Of a stretch of 5,539 nucleotides of DNA, positions 1-5,539 are shown in pieces. Origin of the DNA: Bacteroidaceae bacterium (GTDB lineage Bacteria; Bacteroidota; Bacteroidia; Bacteroidales; Bacteroidaceae); NCBI GenBank assembly GCA_017472905.1, contig JAFUNW010000226.1:1-5539 (forward strand). The letters run 5' to 3'. Below the pieces are notes generated by a model. It saw only the letters and a program-made list of their open reading frames with translations. It did not search any database and was not told the DNA's origin. The position numbers were made by a program, and so were the translations under genes. The stretch's first letter is position 1. Each line of letters opens with the position of its first letter.

Positions 1-1673
1 AAATACAAACTTGCTGCAACGGCTTGATGAGTTTGTGTAAGACATATTGCAATGGTCAATTTCGATTGACTATCATTCGAAATCTGTTTCAGATATTCCC
101 GTACACCATCTGATTCTATTTCTCCTTTAATAAATTCAAGTTCTACATCTATAAAGTTTTTACCTTTGCTACTCAAATGTTTCCATTTACTATCTTCAGA
201 TTCAACGGGATCTATCCATTCAGAAGATAATTGCTCCTGACAATCCGTATCTACATAACGATGACGTGTCAATTCAAAAACATTATAATACCGTCCTTTA
301 AAAAATGCCATTTCTTTATCTGCATTTGTATCTATGAACGTTATTCGAGTACGAGTCTTTTTATAATTTAGGTAATGGCATTGCAACATGGCTTGCACTC
401 CCATAGCAATACCCATTTTCGACATTCCGACAATGACAAAATGTACGTGTTTATCAGAATCTTGTTCCAAACCTTGACCATCCAATGGAATATAATCAAT
501 GAGAGTTTGGGAGTTTTCCAAGTAGCAATAACCATCTACAATAACTTTTCTTGCCCATGCTTCATAACGGCTGAACGGGATGAACACCAAATTATTCTTA
601 ACATTGGAAGGTATATCCGAAAATTGAAAAATAGAAAAGGTCGTCTGATAATCAAACAAGACTTTGCAAATTTTCTTTTTAAGAGGAGGATTATTATCTT
701 TCTTTATTTTTTCGGTCTCTAAAATGTCAGCAATAAGATTAACACATTGCATATTGGTAGCATCGTGATAATTTTCACCACCATCCAATATTTCAGATTC
801 GCCCAATACATATATTTCAGTAGAATATGCCAAACACAAACGCTCCAACTCCCTCTTTGAATCTCGAAGACCATTGTATATAATAACTTTATCAAGCATT
901 TCAGAAGATAAATGAGAAGACAAGAACTCACGCACCATTTGCACCTCTCTTTTTGTATGCAAAATCACATAATTATTCGTTCCTTCGCTCTTGAAATTAA
1001 TATCATCTACCGACTTGGTTGTCAACAAGTTCTTTATCACAGTAGCTGAAATTTCATTCGCTCCAATAACTATTGCAAATCGATTTCGACCTAAATGACG
1101 CAATCCATATCGAATCTGTCCTTCTTGCCATTTTTCCTTTCGTTTATCTATCCAACCGATAATTGAAGAAACGAGTAGTCCATTCAATAAAAAGATTCCC
1201 AAGATTGCTATAATAGCAGCAGACACACAACCAATCATTGTTCTAGCTGCCATGTGTTGATTACCGGGGTCTACAAAATGATAATAAACAGTCCAAAACA
1301 ATGTAGGGGGCTCATTTTCATAAATATCGGTGTGTTTATCATTCCCTTGCAAATCTTTATCATAAACCAATTTTTCCGGAGAAAAAAATTTTTCATCAAC
1401 TTTATTGACTACTTCCATTATCAAGGTTAATGAAAAAGGAATTACAATAACCAAAGAACATACTTTCCACAAATAATTTCCTTTTGCAATAATTAAATCT
1501 CTCTCTATGGGTTTCACAAATAACTTCCACAGAAAACAGATACAATATATGATACCCAACCCTCCAACTATGCAACAGATATACATCATTGGAGTTTGTG
1601 GTAATACTAAAGAAAAAAGTGCCACCAATCCCCAAAAACAAGTTATTAACATGCTAAAAGAAATTTTTCTCAT
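1..1673 (-). CDS. CASTOR/POLLUX-like ion channel protein with tandem RCK domains (partial, 3' end off the window)
   Basis: An uninterrupted reading frame of 557 codons runs from ATG at 1673 off the left edge, so the C-terminus is missing. Visible order: hydrophobic segments at about residues 8-24, 30-52, 70-88 and 144-172; a stretch at 125-141 (FWTVYYHFVDPGNQHMA) just before the last segment, placed like a pore loop; a first Rossmann-type domain from about 198 (FAIVIGANEIS) to about 325; and a second from about 409 (HVHFVIVGMSKMG, then ITFIDTN) to the edge. Four membrane segments, a filter-like D-x-G-N motif and two RCK-type domains are the plan of plant CASTOR/POLLUX/DMI1 channels, whose filter reads AD(A/S)GNHA. 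The classical potassium filter TVGYG is absent. An inner-membrane cation channel gated by a cytosolic ligand is inferred; the ion and ligand are unknown. The start is four bases after the upxY-like stop, and an in-frame TAG at 1689-1691 excludes an earlier start. Other options are another TrkA-N/RCK membrane protein or a sensor without transport. Confidence 0.68.
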   Translation of the reverse strand, partial: MRKISFSMLITCFWGLVALFSLVLPQTPMMYICCIVGGLGIIYCICFLWKLFVKPIERDLIIAKGNYLWKVCSLVIVIPFSLTLIMEVVNKVDEKFFSPEKLVYDKDLQGNDKHTDIYENEPPTLFWTVYYHFVDPGNQHMAARTMIGCVSAAIIAILGIFLLNGLLVSSIIGWIDKRKEKWQEGQIRYGLRHLGRNRFAIVIGANEISATVIKNLLTTKSVDDINFKSEGTNNYVILHTKREVQMVREFLSSHLSSEMLDKVIIYNGLRDSKRELERLCLAYSTEIYVLGESEILDGGENYHDATNMQCVNLIADILETEKIKKDNNPPLKKKICKVLFDYQTTFSIFQFSDIPSNVKNNLVFIPFSRYEAWARKVIVDGYCYLENSQTLIDYIPLDGQGLEQDSDKHVHFVIVGMSKMGIAMGVQAMLQCHYLNYKKTRTRITFIDTNADKEMAFFKGRYYNVFELTRHRYVDTDCQEQLSSEWIDPVESEDSKWKHLSSKGKNFIDVELEFIKGEIESDGVREYLKQISNDSQSKLTIAICLTQTHQAVAASLY

Positions 1674-1677
1674 ATTA

Positions 1678-2346
1678 TTATTTATATTCTAAAAATGCAC
1701 TTGGAACATAAGCCGTAGCAACAGTCAATAATCCATCTATAACAACCCCGACACGTTGTTGACCATAGAAGCGAGCTACACGGCCTTCAACTCCCGCAAA
1801 TATGCCTTCTGTTATACGTACGAATTCACCTTCGCTAAATTTTTGAACTGTATCCGGCAATATTATCACATCATTTGCTTCTGCTTCACAAATTATCTGA
1901 AGACTTCTCATCTGTCTATCCGGTACAATAAGAGGTTCTTTCAATTGCTTTGTAATACTATATTTATAATAAAAACGAAGAAAAGGAAGATTCACATTGT
2001 CATAAACAAAAGCCTGAATTTCTTTTTCCGTACCATACGCAAAGAATATATTTGGTAAACGAGAAACTTTTACTGTTTTTCGTTTGCCCTTAATCATTTT
2101 TTCCTCAATAATAGTGGGATAAAAAGCTGTTCCACCCTTAGATAAAATGTATTCGTATGCATTCTTTTCTCTGCCATATGTAGCACGTAAAGCATACCAA
2201 TGGGGTATATCAGAAGGTACTATAGGGATACTTCTGGTGGACACCCCTAACGATTCTTTGAGAGATGGTATTAGGGAAGACATCGGAGGCAAATCCGATG
2301 TTAGAAAGACAGGTTCGTCCTTATGTACATTATCCGATGAATTCAT
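1678..2346 (-). CDS. UpxY-family transcription antiterminator (NusG paralogue)
   Basis: This 222-residue protein has an N-terminal NusG-like (NGN) domain from about residue 49 (HWYALRATYGREKNAYEYI) to about 155. A C-terminal KOW domain spans about 169-220, with the typical pattern GEFVRITEGIFAGVEGRV. Known UpxY proteins bind elongating RNA polymerase and let it read through the 5' leader of their own operon, classically a capsular polysaccharide operon. The first 48 residues, rich in Ser and Pro, precede the NGN fold and lengthen the protein beyond the roughly 170-190 residues I recall for classical UpxY. ATG at 2346 is the start because the homologous part follows in frame and it lies just after the leader hairpin. 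It is the first gene after a structured leader of about 450 nt, which suggests it acts on that leader. No UpxZ-like gene follows; the next gene is channel-like. Family assignment is firm; the target operon is inferred. Confidence 0.93.
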   Translation of the reverse strand: MNSSDNVHKDEPVFLTSDLPPMSSLIPSLKESLGVSTRSIPIVPSDIPHWYALRATYGREKNAYEYILSKGGTAFYPTIIEEKMIKGKRKTVKVSRLPNIFFAYGTEKEIQAFVYDNVNLPFLRFYYKYSITKQLKEPLIVPDRQMRSLQIICEAEANDVIILPDTVQKFSEGEFVRITEGIFAGVEGRVARFYGQQRVGVVIDGLLTVATAYVPSAFLEYK

Positions 2347-2357
2347 ATCGGCCTAGC

Positions 2358-2387
2358 AAAAACTTATTCTAGACAGAATCAAGTTTT
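2358..2387 (-). terminator. Hairpin plus U-run just before the upxY-like start (attenuator candidate)
   Basis: Read on the minus strand, AAAACTT-G-ATTCT pairs with AGAATAAGTTTT: 12 base pairs with one bulged G (2380) and loop GTCT (2371-2374). The last arm runs into five consecutive U. The stem is AU-rich, so a conditional terminator or a pause hairpin is more likely than a strong terminator. It ends 11 nt before the ATG at 2346, so it could also limit ribosome access. Confidence 0.55.
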
Positions 2388-2434
2388 AGTATAAAAATAG
2401 CGTGAACCGTCTGGTTGTCCATTCCACCTTCCGA

Positions 2435-2480
2435 GGCTCTAGCAATTGCCTATTATTGTTGAACAGACAACGTTAGAGCC
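2435..2480 (-). repeat. 7-bp inverted repeat forming a leader stem-loop
   Basis: GGCTCTA (2435-2441) and TAGAGCC (2474-2480) are perfect inverted copies enclosing 32 nt. Inside lies a smaller hairpin, GTTG/CAAC (2458-2461 with 2468-2471), and the palindrome GCAATTGC (2442-2449). Together these suggest a branched RNA element in the leader. Just downstream in the transcript, AACC/GGTT (2405-2416) can form a further four-pair hairpin. Confidence 0.5.
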
Positions 2481-2483
2481 CAC

Positions 2484-2511
2484 GCCGATATGATTAACTA
2501 TAACCATCGGC
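2484..2511 (-). repeat. Leader stem-loop with GCCGAT/ATCGGC arms
   Basis: On the minus strand GCCGAT pairs with ATCGGC (six pairs). After a two-base AU bulge, GGTTA pairs with TAATC (five pairs including one G-U) around the loop TAGT. It is the best-formed hairpin in the middle of the leader. It has no U-run, so it is not a terminator by itself. Confidence 0.5.
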
Positions 2512-2520
2512 ATTGATATA

Positions 2521-2543
2521 CAGAAAACACCCCAAAGGCGGGA
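2521..2543 (-). other. Short GC hairpin followed by a U-rich stretch in the leader
   Basis: On the minus strand UCCC (2543-2540) can pair with GGGG (2533-2530) around a six-base loop, followed by UGUUUUCUG. This could be a weak early terminator or pause site, but only four pairs support it. Confidence 0.25.
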
Positions 2544-2563
2544 GATTTCCAGCTATAAAAATA

Positions 2564-2653
2564 CTTCTGGTCGTGATGTAATCACACCCTTGGGCATCTA
2601 CCGTTGCAAAGTTCAAGACAATAACTTCAAGTAATTTGCTAGATTCCAGAAGG
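2564..2653 (-). repeat. 90-nt leader domain closed by CTTCTGG/CCAGAAG
   Basis: On the minus strand CTTCTGG (2652-2646) is complementary to CCAGAAG (2570-2564), which could close a domain. Two hairpins lie within or against it. One is AAGTT/AACTT (2623-2627 with 2609-2613). The other is GGTGTGAT/ATCAC-G-ACC (2588-2569), with a three-base loop and one bulged G. The second hairpin overlaps the closing arm at 2569-2570, so the two structures may compete. Confidence 0.4.
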
Positions 2654-2762
2654 TCTCAAACAGAGCGCAGTAAACGCCTTTTATGTCAATCTCTCAAAGC
2701 CCACCCATTCTACCGCTTCATATAGTTTTTCTACACTACAATCAGCTCGGCGTAAGCTATTT

Positions 2763-2784
2763 TTTTTGCTATCAATAGCAAAAA
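2763..2784 (-). repeat. Near-perfect palindrome at the start of the leader
   Basis: TTTTTGCTAT (2763-2772) and ATAGCAAAAA (2775-2784) are perfect 10-base inverted copies separated by two bases. As RNA they give a nine-pair hairpin with a UUGA loop, placed about 10-30 nt after the inferred transcription start. They could also be a protein-binding site in DNA. The nine-base word TAGCAAAAA recurs at 2354-2362 beside the upxY-like start. Confidence 0.5.
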
Positions 2785-2800
2785 TTATGAGAGTCGCCTG

Positions 2801-2808
2801 CAAAAATA
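2801..2808 (-). promoter_or_regulatory. Candidate Bacteroidetes -7 promoter element for the upxY-like operon
   Basis: The minus strand reads TATTTTTG, an exact match to TAnnTTTG. No TTTG is seen at the usual 19-21 nt upstream; that region is ATATATA-like, so the -33 part is weak. The 127 bases between this element and the ackA terminator (2809-2935) are AT-rich and show nothing else recognisable. No matching inverted repeats flank the promoter, so there is no sign that it is invertible. Confidence 0.45.
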
Positions 2809-2935
2809 CAAAAAAAACTTAAAGTCCTATATATTCCTTTGAAATAAACATTTTAAAAAAAGCAAGAATTTATTTCTTTTTAGAAAGACGATGTCATTCA
2901 TCATCACATTTTTTCATTGCTTGCAAAACATCCAT

Positions 2936-2969
2936 AAAAAAAGAGAGTATGTCAGTCTGACACACCCTC
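2936..2969 (-). terminator. Rho-independent terminator of the pta-ackA operon
   Basis: On the minus strand GAGGGTGTGTC (2969-2959) pairs with GACATACTCTC (2953-2943): 11 pairs, two of them G-U, with a five-base loop. Seven U follow directly (2942-2936). It begins 27 nt after the ackA stop codon. It separates the fermentation operon from the upxY-like operon read in the same direction. Confidence 0.92.
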
Positions 2970-2996
2970 TTCTCTTGTTATTTTAGTTGATTGAAA

Positions 2997-4196
2997 TTAT
3001 TTCTTCAGCAATGCAAGCGTATCCGATGCAATCATCATCTCTTCATCAGTAGGAATTACCACTACTTTCACTTTTGAATCAGCTGCAGAAATGATGGCCT
3101 CTTCTCCATGAATAGCATTGTTTACAGCAGGATCAATTTTTACGCCCATGAACTCCAATCCGGCACAAGCTGTTTCTCGACAATCGGCCTGGTTCTCACC
3201 TACACCGCCGGTAAAGAGAATCACATCAACACCTCCCATAGCTGCTGCGTATGCGCCGATATACTTTTTGATACGATAGAAATAGATATCCAATGCCAAA
3301 CGTGCACGTTCGTTACCGGATTTGGCTGCCGCCGCCACTTCACGCATATCGGAAGATACGCCTGAAATGCCCAACACACCGGATTTTTTATTCAACAAAT
3401 TAGACACACCCGTTGCATTCAACCCCTCTTTCTCCATGATAAAAGTAACCGCACCGGCATCAATGTCTCCCGAGCGAGTACCCATCATCAAGCCTTCGAG
3501 CGGAGTAAGTCCCATTGTTGTGTCAACACACTTACCATCTTTTACTGCAGAGATAGAGCCTCCATTACCCACATGGCAGGTAATGATGCGACTACCCTCT
3601 ACCGGCATACCTAGGTATTCGCATACACGTTGAGAAACGTAGCGATGAGAAGTACCATGAAAACCGTAGCGGCGTACACCATATTTTTCATATAATTCAT
3701 ACGGTACGGCATACATATAGGCATGAGCCGGCATCGTCTGATGAAAAGCTGTATCGAAGACTCCTACTTGAGGCAAGTTCGGTAACAAAGCTGAAACAGC
3801 ATTCACGCCTTTCAAATTGGCTGGATTATGCAAAGGAGCCAAATCGTTGCAAGCGGTGAAAGCATCCAACACCTCCTTGTTCAAGACTACCGATTGGCTG
3901 AAACGCTCTCCACCATGCACCATGCGATGGCCTACGGCATCCAATTCGTCTAACGATTTCAGTGCACCAAATTCGGGATGTGTCAACGTTTGGAAGATAA
4001 ATTCTACTCCAACGGTATGTTCGGGAATATCTTTTTCTAGAATTTTCTTCTCACCATTGGGCAAAGTCAGTTTCAAGAACGAACCGGTCAAACCGATTTT
4101 CTCAATGCCTCCTTGAGCAAGAATCTCTTTGGTTTCCATCTCAAAGAGTTTATATTTAATGGATGAGCTTCCACAATTCAATACTAATATCTTCAT
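2997..4196 (-). CDS. ackA: Acetate kinase
   Basis: AckA is a cytosolic enzyme that transfers the phosphate of acetyl phosphate to ADP, giving acetate and ATP: the energy-yielding last step of acetate fermentation. The 399 residues match the family's usual length of about 400. Conserved parts are visible in order: NCGSSSIK at 7-14 (Asn7), HRMVHGG at 90-96 (Arg91), FDTAFH at 147-152 (Asp148), the GFHGTSH loop at 178-184 (His180), HVGNGGS at 208-214, GTRSGDID at 239-246 (Arg241), FTGGVGEN at 328-335 and PTDEEMMIA near the end. Arg91, Asp148 and Arg241 are the known catalytic residues, all present at the numbering used for the Methanosarcina enzyme. The gene starts 30 nt after the pta stop, so the two are almost surely co-transcribed, and a strong terminator follows. 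No defect is seen in this gene. Confidence 0.98.
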   Translation of the reverse strand: MKILVLNCGSSSIKYKLFEMETKEILAQGGIEKIGLTGSFLKLTLPNGEKKILEKDIPEHTVGVEFIFQTLTHPEFGALKSLDELDAVGHRMVHGGERFSQSVVLNKEVLDAFTACNDLAPLHNPANLKGVNAVSALLPNLPQVGVFDTAFHQTMPAHAYMYAVPYELYEKYGVRRYGFHGTSHRYVSQRVCEYLGMPVEGSRIITCHVGNGGSISAVKDGKCVDTTMGLTPLEGLMMGTRSGDIDAGAVTFIMEKEGLNATGVSNLLNKKSGVLGISGVSSDMREVAAAAKSGNERARLALDIYFYRIKKYIGAYAAAMGGVDVILFTGGVGENQADCRETACAGLEFMGVKIDPAVNNAIHGEEAIISAADSKVKVVVIPTDEEMMIASDTLALLKK

Positions 4197-4226
4197 AATT
4201 CTATATTCTACTTTAAGTTTTTCTAC

Positions 4227-5234
4227 TTATTTTGCAGCCATTGCTTGGTTAGCAGTAATGGCAATCATCTTATATACATCTTCTACGGAACAACCGCGTG
4301 AAAGGTCGTTTACCGGACGAGCTATACCTTGAAGAATCGGGCCTATGGCATCAGCATTTCCCAAACGTTGAACCAACTTATAACCAATGTTTCCTACCTC
4401 CAAATTAGGGAATACCAATACGTTTGCTTTTCCTGCTATTTACGAACCGGGAGCCTTGCTATTACCAACTGAAGGAACCAAAGCAGCATCGGCCTGTAAC
4501 TCTCCGTCAATCTTCAAGTCGGGAGCCAACTCTTTAGCCAAAGCCAAGGCTTCAGTAACTTTATCTACCACTTCGTGTTTAGCCGAACCCTTTGTCGAGA
4601 AACTCAACATGGCCACACGCGGCTCTGCAAATCCGGCGACAGCTTTAGCGGTTTGTGCCGTACAAACAGCTATCTGAGACAATTGTGCGGCATCAGGCAT
4701 AGGGGTAACAGCAACATCACCTACAACCAATACTCCGTTTTCACCGTATTGAGGAGTTTGAGTCACCATCAACATCGCACCCGATACGCAAGATATACCC
4801 GGAGAAGTCTTGATAATCTGCAATGCCGGACGAAGTACATTACCGGTCGTGTTACGGGCACCGGCCAATTGACCATCTGCATCACCGGCCTTGATGATTA
4901 GACAACCTAAATAAAGTGGATCAAGCACCAACTTGCGGGCTTCTTCCATTGTCATTCCCTTTTTCTTACGCAATTCGCACAAAAGTTCGGCATACTCCTC
5001 TTTCTTCGGATGATTCTCGGGGTCTACAATCGTAGCCTTATCAATGTTCTTCAATCCTAGTTTGTCAGCCAAAGCTTTGATTTCTGTTGGATTACCAATC
5101 AATATCAAGTCTGCCACTCCGTCTGCCAACACCTGGTCAGCTGCGGTTAATGTACGTTCTTCCGTTCCCTCCGGAAGAACAATTCGTTGCTTGTTTGCTT
5201 TCGCACGAGCAATAATTTCGCTAATCAAATCCAT
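4227..5234 (-). pseudogene. pta: Phosphate acetyltransferase, interrupted by an in-frame stop
   Basis: Pta converts acetyl-CoA and phosphate to acetyl phosphate, the substrate of the AckA encoded just downstream. The frame starts at ATG 5234 and encodes a typical short Pta of 335 residues without the N-terminal regulatory domains of the E. coli enzyme. Visible motifs include PEGTEERTL (21-29), ARNTTGNVLRP (126-136) and GELQADAALVPSV (244-256). Codon 265 (4442-4440) is TAA, yet the same frame continues to the normal end with IAGKANVLVFPNLEVGN and RPVNDLSRGCS (306-316). One base change, for example GAA to TAA, explains this; no frameshift is needed. The shortened product would be 264 residues and lack the conserved SRG (312-314) held to be catalytic, so it should be inactive. 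The sequence cannot tell a real mutation from a sequencing or assembly error. Gene identity is certain. Confidence 0.9.
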
Positions 5235-5287
5235 AATCTATGATAATATATATTGAACTTTCTATGTCTACGTTTTTTATGGTTCTG

Positions 5288-5295
5288 CAAAAGTA
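5288..5295 (-). promoter_or_regulatory. pta: Candidate -7 promoter element for pta-ackA
   Basis: The minus strand reads TACTTTTG, an exact match to TAnnTTTG, followed by CAGAACC. It lies 53 bases before the pta ATG, giving a short leader of about 45-50 nt. A TTTG (5323-5320) lies 24 nt upstream, slightly more than the usual 19-21 spacing. No strong Shine-Dalgarno sequence precedes pta, which is normal in this phylum. Confidence 0.6.
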
Positions 5296-5300
5296 CTATA

Positions 5301-5324
5301 TTTTGTAATATAGGCATTACAAAA
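5301..5324. promoter_or_regulatory. 9-bp perfect inverted repeat in the pta promoter (operator candidate)
   Basis: TTTTGTAAT (5301-5309) and ATTACAAAA (5316-5324) are perfect inverted copies with a six-base spacer. The dyad starts five bases upstream of the -7 element and covers the -33 region, where a bound repressor would block RNA polymerase. No U-run follows on the minus strand, so it is not a terminator. It is close to but does not fit the spacing of CRP/FNR or Rex sites. The regulator is unknown. Confidence 0.45.
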
Positions 5325-5488
5325 CGTCCATCTTTTTTGTTCTTTTTCACACAAAAATCGCAGAATTTGCAATTATCTTGTAATTAGACGGTTATTCGGA
5401 TTGCTTGAAAATTGGGTAACGAGATAGCAACCGTTCGTATTTCTGAGTTCTTCATTGCTTTGCCACAATGTGATAACTCTTGATGCTA

Positions 5489-5496
5489 CAAAGGTA
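5489..5496 (-). promoter_or_regulatory. Second, distal -7 element upstream of pta
   Basis: The minus strand reads TACCTTTG, a common form of TAnnTTTG. TTTC lies about 17 nt upstream instead of a proper TTTG. From here to the proximal pta promoter are about 190 nt with no coding frame or RNA gene that I recognise; a weak ACGGTT/AACCGT inverted repeat (5388-5393, 5429-5434) is all that is seen. It could give a longer pta-ackA transcript or a small RNA. The rest of the right edge to 5539 shows no supported gene. Confidence 0.4.
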
Positions 5497-5539
5497 CAAA
5501 AAGAAATGCAGACGAAAGGAGAATGATGGTAATTTTCTT

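Larger units (their letters stand above)
2347..2795 (-). promoter_or_regulatory. Long structured 5' leader of the upxY-like operon
   Basis: About 450 nt lie between the candidate -7 element and the upxY-like ATG, with no convincing coding frame on either strand. On the minus strand it holds at least six possible stem-loops, listed separately, and ends in a hairpin with a U-run beside the start codon. Long leaders on which UpxY proteins act are known from Bacteroides capsule operons, so antitermination control is the likely role. No known riboswitch class was recognised. The transcription start is inferred from the promoter motif only. Confidence 0.6.

Noticed and set aside
375..722. 115-residue plus-strand reading frame
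   Set aside because: It lies opposite the long channel-like frame, resembles no family I know and has no promoter or ribosome site; it is a shadow.
1402..1641. 79-residue minus-strand frame and the 70-residue frame at 719-931
   Set aside because: Both overlap the 557-codon frame in another phase. The long frame has coherent membrane and Rossmann motifs throughout, so these are shadows and not signs of a frameshift.
2763..2808. Invertible promoter as in Bacteroides capsule loci
   Set aside because: I found no second inverted copy of the 2763-2784 repeat on the other side of the promoter, and no recombinase gene is in the window.
4227..4418. Separate small gene for the pta C-terminal part, starting at TTG 4418
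   Set aside because: It is in the same phase as pta and matches its normal ending. It has no ribosome site of its own, so it is the rest of the interrupted gene.
4440..4442. TAA recoded as an amino acid
   Set aside because: The same codon ends ackA, pta and the upxY-like gene here, and no recoding signal is seen. A mutation or sequence error is simpler.
5515..5539. Start of a plus-strand gene (AAAGGAG followed by ATG at 5523 or 5526)
   Set aside because: The spacing of one to four bases is too short, strong Shine-Dalgarno sites are unusual in this phylum, and only a few codons are visible.
5486..5539. Signal-peptide-like minus-strand reading (KKITIILLSSAFLFVPL then stop)
   Set aside because: It enters from the right edge and stops after 17 codons, overlapping a good -7 element. 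It may be chance or the end of a gene not visible here.

Overview
The window looks like chromosomal DNA from a gut Bacteroides or close Bacteroidales relative. The protein sequences are Bacteroides-like, start codons lack strong Shine-Dalgarno sequences, and the promoter candidates fit the Bacteroidetes -7 element TAnnTTTG. A NusG paralogue of the UpxY type, essentially a Bacteroidales hallmark, is also present. All genes seen are on the minus strand and are read from right to left.

Right part (5539 to about 2936): an acetate fermentation unit. The upstream region (5235-5539) holds two candidate TAnnTTTG promoters and a 9-bp perfect inverted repeat that may be an operator. Then come pta (5234-4227) and ackA (4196-2997), 30 nt apart, closed by a clear rho-independent terminator (2969-2936). 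Pta and AckA together turn acetyl-CoA into acetate plus ATP. ackA looks intact. pta carries a single in-frame TAA at codon 265 of 335, with the frame unchanged beyond it, so as written the protein loses its last 71 residues, including the conserved catalytic SRG segment. This is either a true null allele or a sequence error.

Middle (about 2935 to 2347): a gene-free stretch. A candidate promoter (2801-2808) is followed by a leader of about 450 nt, rich in hairpins. The last hairpin ends in a U-run only about a dozen bases before the next start codon. This suits control by transcription attenuation or antitermination.

Left part (2346 to 1): an accessory operon. The first gene is an UpxY-family antiterminator (NGN plus KOW domains) with an extra N-terminal segment of about 48 residues. 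Four bases after its stop begins a membrane protein of at least 557 residues that runs off the left edge. It has four predicted membrane segments, a pore-loop-like VDPGN motif and two Rossmann/RCK-type domains. This layout resembles the CASTOR/POLLUX/DMI1 family of ion channels. UpxY proteins normally lead capsular polysaccharide operons, so a channel-like gene directly behind one is the most unusual feature here. The rest of the operon is outside the window.
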